This document shows, one piece after another, positions 1-9,399 of a DNA stretch of 64,000 nucleotides. Location: positions 2,604,001 through 2,668,000 of the forward strand of contig NZ_CP042912.1 in NCBI RefSeq assembly GCF_008087665.1. Direction: 5' to 3'. Position 1 is the stretch's first letter, and each line of letters opens with the position of its first letter. The notes beneath the pieces are model-generated. The model was not told the origin of the DNA. It made no database searches and was given only the letters and a program-made list of their open reading frames with translations. The translations under genes were made by a program, and so were the position numbers. The DNA comes from Mariniblastus fucicola (GTDB taxonomy: Bacteria > Planctomycetota > Planctomycetia > Pirellulales > Pirellulaceae).

Positions 1-492
1 CGATTGGCCGTTGCCGATGATTGCGATGGCATCGTCGAGTTGATCGACGGTGTCTTGCGAGAATACGGAGATCGCATTTGCACCACGCCCGGCGGCTCAG
101 AAGCAGATTTGCTCGACATCGAAGCTGGCTATCGCGACAAAGGTGGCGAGTTCTGGGTGTTGGAATCGATCGTCGACGGGCGTGCACAAATTGTCGGAAC
201 GCATGCCACAAGGCCACTCTCGGACCGGCCGTTGGAGGTTTGCACTTTTAAGCGACTCTATTTGCGCCGCGAGTTGCGAGGCACGCATTGGGGGCATGAC
301 CTGATGCAAGTCACGATCGATTGGACGCGGAGCAACGGGTTCGGTCGAATCGAGTTTTGGTCCGACACGCGTTTCGAACGAGCCCATCGGTTTTTCGCAA
401 AGTTCGGCTTTGTGGGGACGGAAGACGTCCGGCACATGACGGATTCGGTCGTGCCATACTCGGAACGATTCTTCTATCTGGATTTGAAGTGA
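1..492 (+). CDS. GNAT-family N-acetyltransferase (5' end outside window)
   Basis: The reading frame is open from the first base, so the true start is probably upstream of the window. The visible 163 codons carry the C-terminal half of a GNAT fold: a basic stretch RRELRGTHWG at about residues 90-100 in the place of the acetyl-CoA pyrophosphate loop, then a helix (DLMQVTIDWTRSNG) and the typical ERAHRFFAKFGF segment, in which a residue pair precedes the last strand. Proteins of this family transfer an acetyl group from acetyl-CoA to an amine; the substrate cannot be read from the sequence. The gene ends 24 bp before the convergent argF stop. GNAT assignment is firm, function is open. Confidence 0.75.
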   Translation, partial: RLAVADDCDGIVELIDGVLREYGDRICTTPGGSEADLLDIEAGYRDKGGEFWVLESIVDGRAQIVGTHATRPLSDRPLEVCTFKRLYLRRELRGTHWGHDLMQVTIDWTRSNGFGRIEFWSDTRFERAHRFFAKFGFVGTEDVRHMTDSVVPYSERFFYLDLK

Positions 493-516
493 CGTCTCCA
501 GTCGCGAAACGTCGCT

Positions 517-1437
517 CTAGCTGGCTTTATCCAGCAACCAAATCACCAGACCCTTTTGAGCATGAAGTCGATTGTTCGCCTGCTGAATAATCGCACTCCG
601 ATCAGAGTCGATCACTTCCGACGCAACCTCTTCACCGCGGCGAGCTGGAAGGCAATGAAGAAACTTCGCGCCCGGCGCCGCAAGGCTCATCATCGCCTCG
701 TTGACCTGATAGTCGGCGAAATCCTTCAGTCGCTGTTTCGATTCTGCTTCCTGACCCATGCTCGTCCAAACATCGGTGTAGATGAAATTGGCTCCATCAA
801 CTGCCTGTTCAATGTTGCTTGTCTGGCGAATTAGCGAACTGCCGTTCTGCTCATTTAGCTGGTCGATGAACGAAGCATCAAACTGATATCCTTCCGGGGC
901 TGCAATGCTCATCCGGATACCCAGCTTGCTACAAATCAAAGCCAGGCTGTACGTCACATTGTTCGCATCGCCGACGTACGTGATGTGGCTGTTCGCCAGA
1001 TTGTCGCCTGCAATTTCCTTGACGGTCAACAGATCAGCAAACGCTTGGCAAGGATGCGATACGTCAGTCAAGCCATTGATCACCGGACAGCGACTGAACG
1101 AAACGGCTTCTTCTACCTTGGCGTGGCTCTTTGCACGAATCACCAGTAGATCCAAATAGCTGGTCAGGATCGGAACGAAATCACAAAGCGGCTCACGGAC
1201 TCCCCAACCCACATCGGAACCGAGGAACAGGCTGTTGCCGCCAAGTTGCGACGTCAGCGTTTCAAAGCTGACGCGTGTTCGAAGCGAAGGTTTCTCAAAA
1301 AGCAATCCAACCGTGTGCCCGGCAAGCAACGCAGGTCGGTCGCCGCTCTCAAGTCGCGATTTATACTCCGACGAAAGATCGAGGACTTGCTGAACTTCCT
1401 CGGAAGTCATGTCATAAAGAGAGAGAACGTGTCGCAT
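517..1437 (-). CDS. argF: Ornithine carbamoyltransferase
   Basis: This 306-residue protein joins carbamoyl phosphate and ornithine to citrulline in arginine synthesis, in the cytoplasm. The carbamoyl-phosphate loop SLRTR is at residues 51-55, HPCQAFADL lies near residue 128, and HCLPARRGEEV near residue 262 is the ornithine-side catalytic motif of OTCases; the length matches the family. It starts with ATG, 24 bp downstream of the argB stop on the same strand, so argB and argF probably share a transcript. The HCLP motif separates it from aspartate carbamoyltransferase. Confidence 0.96.
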   Translation of the reverse strand: MRHVLSLYDMTSEEVQQVLDLSSEYKSRLESGDRPALLAGHTVGLLFEKPSLRTRVSFETLTSQLGGNSLFLGSDVGWGVREPLCDFVPILTSYLDLLVIRAKSHAKVEEAVSFSRCPVINGLTDVSHPCQAFADLLTVKEIAGDNLANSHITYVGDANNVTYSLALICSKLGIRMSIAAPEGYQFDASFIDQLNEQNGSSLIRQTSNIEQAVDGANFIYTDVWTSMGQEAESKQRLKDFADYQVNEAMMSLAAPGAKFLHCLPARRGEEVASEVIDSDRSAIIQQANNRLHAQKGLVIWLLDKAS

Positions 1438-1461
1438 GATTATCTCGTAGCCTGAGGCCTG

Positions 1462-2337
1462 TTATTCTGTGATTACCGTGCCGATTCCGCTGGACGTGTA
1501 CACCTCCAACAGCAGACCGTGACGCAAATTGCCATCGACAATGTGCACTTTTTTCACGCCTCTGCGAACGGTTTCGATGCAGGCTTCGATCTTTGGAATC
1601 ATGCCACCGGTAATGACACCATCTTTGATCAATTGTTCGGCCTGAGCGATTGTCAGCGACGAAATTGAAGACGTTGGATCATCCGGATCTCGCAAAACTC
1701 CCGGAACATCACTGATAAAGACCAGCTTGTCCGCGTTGAGTTGTTGCGCCACCGTCGTCGCCACGGTGTCGGCATTGACGTTCAGCTTTTGACCGTCTTC
1801 GGTTTCGCACATCGACGGAATGAAAGGCGTCTGTCCGGCATAGCAAAGATTATCAATCACCAGACGATCGACTTTGGTCACCTCGCCGACAAAACCAAGA
1901 TCGACCTCGGATCCATCATCGTCCATGAGCTTCAGCAGTTGACCGTGAAGCACAGGCGTCGATTCGAAGTTCAACGTCATCGCCCGGCCGCCGATTTTTT
2001 CGAACCGTGTGGCCAGGTCGTTGTTGGTTTCATCCGCCAGAACGCGCTCCACGATTTCCAGAGTTTTCTGGTCCGTGTAACGTCGTCCCTGAACAAAGCG
2101 CGCTTCAATGCCTTCGGCCTTCATCGCGTCGCTGATCCGGGAGCCAGCGCCGTGGACGACCACTGGACGCATTCCGACGGTCTCCATGAAGTGGATGTCC
2201 AGCAACAGATGATGCAGCGCGTCTTCGTTCGCCAACAGGCTGCCGCCAAGTTTGATGACGGTCGTCTTGTCGCGGAACTTGCGAATCCAGCCTAGCGCTT
2301 CGATCAGCGTATCAGCTTTTTCAATTGCAGTTTTCAA
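1462..2337 (-). CDS. argB: Acetylglutamate kinase
   Basis: The protein phosphorylates N-acetylglutamate in the second step of arginine synthesis. It shows the amino-acid-kinase fold: the phosphate-binding KLGGSLL near residue 29, [10 protein letters not shown] near residue 58 (the usual GGGP loop is altered to GAGS here), NVNADTVA near residue 190, DVPGVL near residue 213, and the C-terminal GGMIPKIEA stretch. The 291 residues fit the family. The first codon is TTG, eight bases after the stop of the upstream isomerase gene, which points to translational coupling. The substrate glycine-loop change is unusual but also occurs in divergent ArgB proteins, so I keep the name. Confidence 0.93.
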   Translation of the reverse strand: MKTAIEKADTLIEALGWIRKFRDKTTVIKLGGSLLANEDALHHLLLDIHFMETVGMRPVVVHGAGSRISDAMKAEGIEARFVQGRRYTDQKTLEIVERVLADETNNDLATRFEKIGGRAMTLNFESTPVLHGQLLKLMDDDGSEVDLGFVGEVTKVDRLVIDNLCYAGQTPFIPSMCETEDGQKLNVNADTVATTVAQQLNADKLVFISDVPGVLRDPDDPTSSISSLTIAQAEQLIKDGVITGGMIPKIEACIETVRRGVKKVHIVDGNLRHGLLLEVYTSSGIGTVITE

Positions 2338-2345
2338 AGCTGTCT

Positions 2346-2777
2346 CTATTCAACAACGACAATCTTTTCGATCTTGTCACCGGCTTCGATCGCATCGATC
2401 ACATCAAGCCCCTCGGTGACTTTGCCAAAGCACGTGTGCTTTCCGTCAAGGTGTGCCGTGTTGGTGCGGCTGTGGCAAACGAAAAACTGCGAGCCACCAG
2501 TGTTCAGGCCAGCATGAGCCATCGAGAGAACGCCGCGATCGTGATATTGATTCTCGCCCTTGGTTTCACAATCGATGTGGTAACCAGGACCGCCGGTTCC
2601 GGTTCCGTTGGGGCATCCGCCCTGGATGACAAAGTCAGGAATGACGCGATGGAACGTCAGGCCGTCGTAGAATCCTTTCTTGGCCAGATCGGTGAAATTT
2701 TTGACGGTGTTGGGGGCATCGTCAGAGTAAAAATCGACCTTCATCAGGCCTTTTTCCGTGTGGATTTCTGCTTGCAT
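2346..2777 (-). CDS. Cyclophilin-type peptidylprolyl isomerase
   Basis: A compact single-domain cyclophilin of 143 residues that speeds cis-trans isomerisation of prolyl bonds. The family core is clear: [13 protein letters not shown] with the catalytic Arg, GGSQFFV, and the closing [18 protein letters not shown]. The frame is open for another 79 codons upstream, but that stretch has no cyclophilin similarity and crosses the terminator of the next gene; the ATG at 2777 begins exactly at the first cyclophilin strand ([10 protein letters not shown]). There is no signal peptide, so it should be cytoplasmic. It leads into argB with an eight-base gap. Confidence 0.93.
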   Translation of the reverse strand: MQAEIHTEKGLMKVDFYSDDAPNTVKNFTDLAKKGFYDGLTFHRVIPDFVIQGGCPNGTGTGGPGYHIDCETKGENQYHDRGVLSMAHAGLNTGGSQFFVCHSRTNTAHLDGKHTCFGKVTEGLDVIDAIEAGDKIEKIVVVE

Positions 2778-2861
2778 GGTTCTGCTGGTTTGTTTTGGGA
2801 AACAGGAATCACGAATTGTCACATATGAGTCTGACCTTGCAAGGCCTTGACATGAGCCCAC

Positions 2862-2889
2862 AAAAAAAGCCCGGCTAGATGCCGGGCCT
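2862..2889 (-). terminator. Rho-independent terminator of the barrel-protein gene
   Basis: GCCCGGC and GCCGGGC (2869-2875 and 2881-2887) form a seven-pair GC stem with a five-base loop. On the minus strand the stem is followed directly by seven T. It lies 45 bp past the stop of the leftward gene ending at 2935. Confidence 0.88.
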
Positions 2890-2934
2890 CTCTTGAACTT
2901 TAAACGCTGCAGGGCCAGTGCCCAAGCGGTTTGT

Positions 2935-4008
2935 CTAGCGTCGCCACTCAAATCCGAAGATGAATCCGGCAGCAAGGAAGCGAGTATCGTTCGTGTCTGT
3001 AGCTCCGATTCCACCGCTGAGGATAGAGTTCGGGTTCAGGCCCGTCGTCAATGTGTTGGCCCGGTTAATTCCCGTCCAAAGGTACATGCACTGGACACCC
3101 GTCTTGAGCGTGATGTCGCGAGTCACGTTGAAAGCGATATCGAATTCAACGTCGAGAGCTGGAACGAATGACTGGTCTTCAACCGACGTTTCAGAGATGC
3201 TTGTCAGGATCACGCCGCTGGCTGTGATTTCGCGAAGAATGTCTGTCGCGAAGTATTCCTGCTGGTTGTAGGCAGCCGTCACAGCACCGTCGGTGGTGAA
3301 ACGCCATCGCCCGCTTCGTCGTGAGTGTCGTGCACCGGCGTGGAAACCGATCATGTTGTTGTTTGCTTCCTGCTTGAAGCGGTTGTCCGCTGGAAGGAAG
3401 CCAACAACGAAGCTCTGATCAGTGTCTTCGAGCGTCTCGTCATGAACGTTGAAATAACGCATTCCGACGTAAGGCTCAAGCGTGCTGCCGCTGGACATTT
3501 CCTGACGGAAGATCTTGTTGATCTCCACGGAAGCAAATGCATTGGTAACAAGCATTGGGTTGCTGATCAGGATGTCCTGACCATTTTGGTATGCGTTGCC
3601 GCGATTGTGTTGGTAAGTGATTCCCCAACCGGTTTCGTCTTCGCTGAACCAACCGAAGTTGTAGCGTGAACCCCAAACGAAGTTGCTACCGAGATCGATC
3701 TGGTTCGAAGCGGCACCGCTGAGGCGCGGGGCCTTGGTCAGACTCAGATAGGTTCGGTCGTACGACGCGAAGAAGCCAGATCTTGGCTCCAGCTGATCGT
3801 CACTGACGAATTCCATCGGAGCAAAAATCTGAGCGTCATAATCAAAGACGCCTGGAGTTGCCATTGGCATCGTTTCGTCGGGCTGCTCAATGTCACGGTG
3901 TTCGAAGCGGGGACCCGGAATGTGAATCTGGGCGTCCGCCGTTTCAAACTGAGTGACGATCAATGCCGCCAACATAGAGCCTGCTGTGATAAAGTTTTTC
4001 AAAGCCAT
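2935..4008 (-). CDS. BBP7-like outer-membrane beta-barrel protein
   Basis: The 357-residue product starts with a signal peptide ([21 protein letters not shown], cleavage near ADA-Q at 26). It continues with alternating polar/apolar strands rich in Gly, Asn and aromatic residues (for example [20 protein letters not shown]), and ends in the aromatic-containing strand FGFEWRR, as expected of an outer-membrane barrel. This architecture and the [10 protein letters not shown] / [10 protein letters not shown] type segments resemble the BBP7 family, which is typical of planctomycetes. The role is unknown. It is transcribed alone, has its own terminator, and faces away from the PEP-CTERM gene across a 323-bp intergenic region. 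Confidence 0.65.
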   Translation of the reverse strand: MALKNFITAGSMLAALIVTQFETADAQIHIPGPRFEHRDIEQPDETMPMATPGVFDYDAQIFAPMEFVSDDQLEPRSGFFASYDRTYLSLTKAPRLSGAASNQIDLGSNFVWGSRYNFGWFSEDETGWGITYQHNRGNAYQNGQDILISNPMLVTNAFASVEINKIFRQEMSSGSTLEPYVGMRYFNVHDETLEDTDQSFVVGFLPADNRFKQEANNNMIGFHAGARHSRRSGRWRFTTDGAVTAAYNQQEYFATDILREITASGVILTSISETSVEDQSFVPALDVEFDIAFNVTRDITLKTGVQCMYLWTGINRANTLTTGLNPNSILSGGIGATDTNDTRFLAAGFIFGFEWRR

Positions 4009-4331
4009 TGTGCTTGCTTCCTGCTAATGCAGCGTTCGAGTCCAGGCTGGTCCTGGAATTCAGTTCAGTAGCAGTTATCGGATGTTGGCTTGTAAGGGTT
4101 GAATAAGAAAACCAGATTTTGAGGAACATGTCGATTTTTCACGATTTGCGACGCTTCCACGGATTGGTTGTAGCAATCTGGGAGGTTGAAAGACGGCTGG
4201 GTAAAAGATGCAGCTGAATTGGGCTTGCCTTACTTTATTTGACACATGCCGTCGCCGATGGCTCTAATGAGAGCGTTGGTTTGCCACGTGATTTTGCCTA
4301 AGTCCGGAAACAATCTACGAGATAGTGATTC
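4009..4331. other. Divergent intergenic region, 323 bp
   Basis: This stretch lies between the leftward barrel gene and the rightward PEP-CTERM gene. Apart from the promoter noted at 4239-4268, I see no open frame with coding character and no RNA gene. It is AT-richer than the flanking genes, as expected for a promoter region. Confidence 0.6.
4239..4268 (+). promoter_or_regulatory. Sigma70-type promoter for the PEP-CTERM protease gene
   Basis: A perfect -35 hexamer TTGACA (4239-4244) is followed after 18 bases by TCTAAT (4263-4268, one mismatch to TATAAT). The start codon at 4332 lies about 60 bases further on. The match is by consensus only. Confidence 0.5.
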
Positions 4332-5297
4332 ATGAAAAAATTCTTTTTCCCCCTCGCCATGTTGCTTGCACTTGGCGTCGCGATGGTGCCTGCCGGGGAT
4401 CGGGTGCACGCGGATGACTTTATTGACCTCGATTTGACCAACGTTGCTCCGGCGACTCGCGGTATTTTCCGTCGCGCTGAACAATTCTGGGAATCGAGGA
4501 TTCAGGGTTACAGCGATTCCCTTCCGGCAAATATCAGGTCGCAGCTGACCGGGCGACTTCAGATTACAGCAGAAACAATCGCGATCGACGGCGTTGGTGG
4601 AATTCTGGGGCAAGCAGGCCCGGACACAATTGCGCAGTCTGCTGTAACCATCGGAAATCCAGCTGATGGTCGAGTGCATTTTACAACCGTTCCCCTGACC
4701 GGAACGATGAGCTTCGACATTTTCGACGCTGGACGAGCAGACTTTGAATCTACCGTTTTTCATGAGATGGCCCACGTCCTCGGTTTTGGAACGTTGTGGA
4801 CGTTGAATGGAATTAATGACGGAGCGAACAATCAGGGATTGCTCCAGGCACGTCCGGGCGGGTTCCAATACGTCGGTCGCAACGCTCTGTTGGGTTTCCG
4901 CTCTGAGTCGGGACATCATCGAGCTAACTACGTCCCAACTGAAAACGGTGGCGGAGCTGGAACAGCCCTTGGTCACTGGGCTGGAGGAACTTCACCAAAC
5001 TGGTTCTTCGCTCCTGCAAATGGCAGCCGAGCGGAATTGATGACGGGATTTGCCACTGGAGCACCTTCCTTTGTCTCGGAAGCAACTTGGGGAGCGATGG
5101 CCGACGTCGGCTGGGCTGTCGAAGGCATCAATCCGAACGACGGATCTTTTACAAACAGCACTTTTGGTACGAGTCCGTTCCCGAAAAGCTATCGCGGAGC
5201 CGCATTCAACCAGTTTTCTGCTGTTCCTGAGCCGTCGAGTATCGCGTTCATCGGATTGGGAATGCTTGGCTTGATCGCACGACGTAAGCGAGCATAA
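4332..5297 (+). CDS. Secreted zinc metalloprotease-like protein with PEP-CTERM anchor
   Basis: The 321-residue protein has a lysine-led signal peptide (residues 1-27). The zinc-protease motif HEMAHVLGFGTLW at 144-156 is of the leishmanolysin/metzincin kind (HExxHxxGxG). The C terminus is a PEP-CTERM sorting signal: VPEPSS near 299, a hydrophobic helix, then RRKRA. It should be exported, processed by an exosortase and released or anchored at the surface. The third zinc ligand is not the usual His but may lie further down, as in leishmanolysin (SGHHRANY near residue 193 is a candidate). The gene stands alone with a promoter before it and a terminator after it. Confidence 0.85.
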   Translation: MKKFFFPLAMLLALGVAMVPAGDRVHADDFIDLDLTNVAPATRGIFRRAEQFWESRIQGYSDSLPANIRSQLTGRLQITAETIAIDGVGGILGQAGPDTIAQSAVTIGNPADGRVHFTTVPLTGTMSFDIFDAGRADFESTVFHEMAHVLGFGTLWTLNGINDGANNQGLLQARPGGFQYVGRNALLGFRSESGHHRANYVPTENGGGAGTALGHWAGGTSPNWFFAPANGSRAELMTGFATGAPSFVSEATWGAMADVGWAVEGINPNDGSFTNSTFGTSPFPKSYRGAAFNQFSAVPEPSSIAFIGLGMLGLIARRKRA

Positions 5298-5330
5298 CGC
5301 TTTCCGGCGCTGCAAACCAAGAGATTTATA

Positions 5331-5359
5331 AGCCCTGCCAGACTGGCGGGGCTTTTTTT
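5331..5359 (+). terminator. Rho-independent terminator after the PEP-CTERM gene
   Basis: AGCCCTGCCA and TGGCGGGGCT form a ten-position stem with one weak pair and a three-base loop. Seven T follow immediately. It lies 34 bp after the stop codon at 5297. Confidence 0.9.
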
Positions 5360-5412
5360 GCGCGCGTTTCAAAGCTATCGTTCTGAGATTGCACTTTGTC
5401 CCGTCAGCGACC

Positions 5413-6207
5413 ATGGAACCGGAAAAAACTTCGGCGATCATTCTTCGAGTTGTCGACTTCAGCGAATCTAGCTGCGTGGTCACGATGTTTACGCGCAGTT
5501 TGGGCAAGATAACTGTGATGGCGAAAGGAGCTCGCCGACCGAAGGGTCCATTTGAGTCTGCTATTGACGTGCTGGCGATCTGTCGAATAGTGTTCCTCCA
5601 CAAAGCGAGCGATGCGATGGATTTGCTGACCGAAGCAAAACTTGATCGCCGCTTTCGTAGCTCCAGTCGAGACTTGCAACGGCTTTACTGTGGCTACTAC
5701 CTTGTTGAACTGTTGCGAACACTAACTGATGAGGCCGACCCTTATCCGGAAGTCTTCGATATGGCACTTGATGCGATTGAAAAGATCGATGGTGAAGGCT
5801 CACCCGCGGAAACCGTGTTCAAGTTTGAATGCGGTTTGTTGCAGGCGTTGGGACATTCTCCCATGCTGACCCGGTGCGTGACGTGTGGCATCAACAAAAC
5901 CCGAATTGATCGTGTCCATTTTGGGTTGGCGGACGGTGGTTTGCTGTGTGGCGACTGTTGTCGTGGCAAAGCGGCGATCAAAATCCTCGGCAGCGACTGC
6001 TTGCAGTTTTTGCTGGACCAGTTTGGCGTCACGTTGGAAACAAACGATGACAAGGCCAAAGATACAACTGAAACCGAGGCGCAATCGCCTCAAACCGGCT
6101 TTCATTTGCGAAAAGGATATCGCGAAGCCAGACAATTGATGAACCAATACCTGAATCACCTCGTAGGGCATCAGATTCGACTGCAAAAGTACATCGAAAA
6201 TCTGTAA
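5413..6207 (+). CDS. recO: DNA repair protein RecO
   Basis: RecO anneals single strands and, with RecR, loads RecA on SSB-coated DNA. The N-terminal OB-fold is visible (EKTSAIILRVVDFSESSCVVTMFTRSLGKITVMAKGARR split over residues 4-42), and a four-cysteine zinc site follows (CVTCG and CGDC around 157-184). The length of 264 residues fits the family. I start at the ATG at 5413, where the OB strand begins, instead of an earlier in-frame TTG at 5389. It precedes two outer-membrane assembly lipoprotein genes on the same strand, 51 bp away. Confidence 0.93.
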   Translation: MEPEKTSAIILRVVDFSESSCVVTMFTRSLGKITVMAKGARRPKGPFESAIDVLAICRIVFLHKASDAMDLLTEAKLDRRFRSSSRDLQRLYCGYYLVELLRTLTDEADPYPEVFDMALDAIEKIDGEGSPAETVFKFECGLLQALGHSPMLTRCVTCGINKTRIDRVHFGLADGGLLCGDCCRGKAAIKILGSDCLQFLLDQFGVTLETNDDKAKDTTETEAQSPQTGFHLRKGYREARQLMNQYLNHLVGHQIRLQKYIENL

Positions 6208-6258
6208 TCTTCCAGCGACCTGGATACATCCTGCAAATACCGGACAAGGAAGTCTCGT

Positions 6259-7536
6259 ATGCGACCCACATTTCGAACTCTAACATTGCTTGTGACGCTT
6301 GCGCTCTTTGCTATATCTGCAAGCGGTTGCGGCGGTTTCAAGTTCAATGGCAAAAAACAAAGTCTTCTTGATCGCATTGCCGGCAAGACAGGCAAAAAAG
6401 ATCCTCGCAGCGAGATGTTGGCTGACGAAGCTCTTGATCCGCTCGGCCACCGCGATGGCAATCGTCTTTTGTTGGATGATCTTGCTCCCAGCCAGATTGG
6501 GACGACGCTAAGAATCCGCAGTGGTACTGGAATCAGCGAAGAGTCTGCCAACCGCCATTTTGCGAATGCGACGGAGATCTACGAGCGTGCTTTGGCGGCC
6601 AAGCAATCCGGAGCTGACAGTTCAACGTGGCAGACGACATTTGTCGAAGCTGCGAACGAGTATCGAATTGCTGCCGCCAAATGGCCCGATTCAGGGCTTG
6701 AAGAACAGGCTATCTTTTTTGAAGGCGAGTCATACTTTTTCGCTGACCGATACGTTCAGGCGAACCGCGCGTTTGAAAAACTGATCGCACAATATTCGGG
6801 CTCGTCCTATCTCGACCAAGCCGAAGAACGGCGATACGTGATTTCGAAATACTGGTTGGAGCTGTCCGAAAGCGGACCGATGGTCAGCCTGAACGATCCG
6901 AAACGTCCTCGCTTCAACGTCGCTGGAGAAGCCCGTCGCGTGTTGCACAACATTCGTCTGGATGATCCGACCGGAAAGCTGTCCGACGACGCGACGTTCG
7001 AACTGGCGAACGCGTTTCTCAAGTCTGGCCGCTACTACGAAGCCGCTGACACTTACGAAGATCTGCGCCGCAATTATCCAGGTAGCAAGTATCTGTTCAA
7101 CGCTCACATGTTGGAGCTCGAAGCACGACTCAAGTCCTACAACGGCCCCAGCTACGACGCGACGCCATTGGAAAAATCAGAACAGTTGCTCAAGTCAATC
7201 GTTCGCCAGTTCCCTAAAGAAGCGCAAGAAAAAAGGGAAGTGCTCGAACAGCAGGCTGCACTGGTCAATAACCAGTTGGCACAACGTGATTTTGAATTGG
7301 GCCGGTACCATGAGCGGCGCGGAGAAAATCGGGCGGCTCAACTTTGCTACGCGGCGGTTGAAGAACGCTATCCGGACTCAGTCTACTCTTCTTCAATCGG
7401 TGAAAGTATCCAGAAAGTCGCTCAGCTTCCTCCTGTTCCAACGCAGCATGCGGAGTGGTTGGTCAACATGTTCCCTGACCCTGAAGCGGACAAACCTGTG
7501 ATAACCTCGGGCGACAACGAGACCATCTTTCGATAG
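6259..7536 (+). CDS. BamD-like outer-membrane lipoprotein with TPR repeats
   Basis: This 425-residue lipoprotein has a lipobox ISASGC with the lipidated Cys at residue 24. It then carries a series of tetratricopeptide-like helices (YRIAAAKWPDSGLEEQAIFFEGESYF region, FELANAFLKSGRYYEAADTYEDL region, DFELGRYHERRGENRAAQLCY region). The pattern of Ala-x-x-Tyr followed by P-S/G-S is the YfiO/BamD signature, and BamD is the essential lipoprotein of the barrel-assembly complex. It is longer than proteobacterial BamD (about 245 residues), with extra repeats. The next gene encodes an LptE-like lipoprotein six bases downstream, so the two form an envelope-biogenesis operon. Confidence 0.8.
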   Translation: MRPTFRTLTLLVTLALFAISASGCGGFKFNGKKQSLLDRIAGKTGKKDPRSEMLADEALDPLGHRDGNRLLLDDLAPSQIGTTLRIRSGTGISEESANRHFANATEIYERALAAKQSGADSSTWQTTFVEAANEYRIAAAKWPDSGLEEQAIFFEGESYFFADRYVQANRAFEKLIAQYSGSSYLDQAEERRYVISKYWLELSESGPMVSLNDPKRPRFNVAGEARRVLHNIRLDDPTGKLSDDATFELANAFLKSGRYYEAADTYEDLRRNYPGSKYLFNAHMLELEARLKSYNGPSYDATPLEKSEQLLKSIVRQFPKEAQEKREVLEQQAALVNNQLAQRDFELGRYHERRGENRAAQLCYAAVEERYPDSVYSSSIGESIQKVAQLPPVPTQHAEWLVNMFPDPEADKPVITSGDNETIFR

Positions 7537-7542
7537 AAACGC

Positions 7543-8082
7543 ATGACTCATCAACAAGTCAACTTGAATCGAAGACGCGTCGCGGTTGCGATGTTTTTTC
7601 TGACGGCGATGGTCGCTTCGGCGAATGTCGGATGTCGTGGCTACCATCTTGGCAATCAGTATCTCTATCGCAGCGACATTCGCACCGTTCACGTCGCGAT
7701 GTTGGAATCCGAATCCTATCGTCGGTTCTCTGGTCAGCGACTGACAGAGGCGATCACCAAGCAAATCATTGCGACGACGCCACTGACGATCACGGAGCCT
7801 GCTCTGGCAGACAGCTTCATCACGGGGCGATTGATTCGAGAGTCAAAATCGGTCACCGGCGAAACGCTTACCGACGAAGCCCGTTCGCTCGATATCGCCC
7901 AGCGAGTTGAAGTCTCGTGGGTGGACCGGGCGGGAACCCCGTTGATGCCGCGTCAAACCGTCCGACTGGATTTCGATGCAGAACTGATTCCCGAAGGCGG
8001 GCAGTCTTTAGTGACGACACAGCAGGAAATAATTGATCGAATTGCTCGTGAAGTTGTTGGGCAAATGGAAATGCCTTGGTAA
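7543..8082 (+). CDS. LptE-like LPS-assembly lipoprotein
   Basis: The 179-residue protein has a basic N terminus, a hydrophobic segment and a lipobox ending at Cys31, followed by RGYHLG, the GYxL start that typifies the LptE/RlpB family. The body has the expected alpha-beta layout (IRTVHVAMLESESYRRF; LTEAITKQII; DSFITGRLI; ARSLDIAQRVEVSWVD). LptE plugs the LptD barrel, which delivers LPS to the outer leaflet. The gene starts six bases after the BamD-like gene. The family is poorly conserved in sequence, so the call rests on layout, start motif and context. Confidence 0.72.
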   Translation: MTHQQVNLNRRRVAVAMFFLTAMVASANVGCRGYHLGNQYLYRSDIRTVHVAMLESESYRRFSGQRLTEAITKQIIATTPLTITEPALADSFITGRLIRESKSVTGETLTDEARSLDIAQRVEVSWVDRAGTPLMPRQTVRLDFDAELIPEGGQSLVTTQQEIIDRIAREVVGQMEMPW

Positions 8083-8181
8083 GTTGATTGCCCCGAAATC
8101 GTCTGTTTTTGCCGTGTGACGGCGTCAACGAATACGACGATCGTTTCCCGTCTGTACGGTCCATTGGCTTTTGCGATAAAC

Positions 8182-9387
8182 ATGTCGGCACCTTTCAATC
8201 CATCCGACCCCACTGACGTCACTTCCGATCTGGAGATCAAGGACGCTCAGGTGATCTTCAACACCGTCTGGCGAACGCTCACTGAGGACGTTGGGCACGA
8301 GCATCTGACGTTTCCCAAAGAACTGATTCTGCTCGGCGGTGCGCCTGGTGCCGGTAAAGGCACGCACACGCGTTTCATTATGCAGGCTCGCGGATTGACC
8401 TGTCCGCCGATCGTTGTCAGCAACCTGCTCAATACGCCTGAGGCGCAGAAAATCAAAGACGACGGTCGAATGGTTGGCGACCAGGAAGTCGTCGGGATCG
8501 TGCTTCGGGAACTGCTGAAAGAACAATATCGTGACGGCGCAGTGCTGGACGGTTTCCCGCGGACGAGCGTTCAGGTTGAGTGCCTGAAGATGTTGGTCGA
8601 TCGCGTTGTTCAGTTACATGGCGAATACGCTGACACACCGCTGGCGATCAATTTTCGGCGCCCAACGATTCACGCGATGGTTTTGTTCGTCGGCGAAAAA
8701 ACCAGCGTTGATCGACAGCTGCAACGCGGAAAAGAGATCGAAGCTTACAACCGCGAGGTTACAGAAACGGGAATCGGTCGGCTTCACGAGGTGCGGTCGA
8801 CAGACTTGGATCCGGAAAAAGCTCGTCGTCGCTATCAGGTGTTCAAGGAAAAGACCTGGGACGCGTTGCAGTCGCTGAAGGAGATTTACCACTATCACTT
8901 CATTAATGCCGAAGGGGCAATCGATGAGGTGGAAGCCAATATTTTGCGCGAGCTTCAGTATCAGAGTTCGCTGGAATTGGATCCGAGGACTTTTGATCGG
9001 CTAAGTCCAATTCCGCTGGCTGAAGAGATCATCATCCATGCTCGCCAGGATCTGGTTCGCCGCCTCGACAGCTATGAGTTGGAGCATAGCGAGCTGTTCG
9101 GCAAAGTTGTCGAGCTGGTCGAATCCCGATTCATGCCGATCATTACGCGACATGCTCTTTCCGGCCGAGCCATCGTTAACAATGAAGATTCTCTGTTCGA
9201 CGATCCGCTGGCTCTGGCGATGTTGATCGATATCTTTTCCGAACGTGGGTTCAACGCCTGCGTCGACAAAACGATTCGCAAGACTCCCAACTCGGTCGAT
9301 TTGCAAACGGGAACGATTGGCTTCCTTGAACATTCGGTGTACCGAATCCACATTCGGTTTGAAGGTTCCTCAATCCGCCGCGGATAA
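8182..9387 (+). CDS. Adenylate-kinase-like P-loop nucleotide kinase with long C-terminal extension
   Basis: A P-loop GGAPGAGKGTHT near residues 54-65 and DGFPRTSVQ near 127-135 are the ATP and NMP-side motifs of adenylate kinases. About 255 residues form that module. The remaining 140 residues (from about ELQYQSSLELD) have no counterpart in ordinary Adk and contain the segment FMPIITRHALSGRAIVNNEDSL in two parts, of unknown role. The glycine loop is GAPGAGKGT as in Adk, but the AMP-binding Arg positions and the LID are not easily matched, so the substrate may differ. I choose ATG 8182; an earlier GTG at 8116 is in frame but has no better ribosome site. Confidence 0.8.
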   Translation: MSAPFNPSDPTDVTSDLEIKDAQVIFNTVWRTLTEDVGHEHLTFPKELILLGGAPGAGKGTHTRFIMQARGLTCPPIVVSNLLNTPEAQKIKDDGRMVGDQEVVGIVLRELLKEQYRDGAVLDGFPRTSVQVECLKMLVDRVVQLHGEYADTPLAINFRRPTIHAMVLFVGEKTSVDRQLQRGKEIEAYNREVTETGIGRLHEVRSTDLDPEKARRRYQVFKEKTWDALQSLKEIYHYHFINAEGAIDEVEANILRELQYQSSLELDPRTFDRLSPIPLAEEIIIHARQDLVRRLDSYELEHSELFGKVVELVESRFMPIITRHALSGRAIVNNEDSLFDDPLALAMLIDIFSERGFNACVDKTIRKTPNSVDLQTGTIGFLEHSVYRIHIRFEGSSIRRG

Positions 9388-9399
9388 CTTGTTGGCGAA

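Noticed and set aside
4230-4976. 248-residue minus-strand frame
   Set aside because: Opposite to the PEP-CTERM protease with its clear motifs; no protein-like composition.
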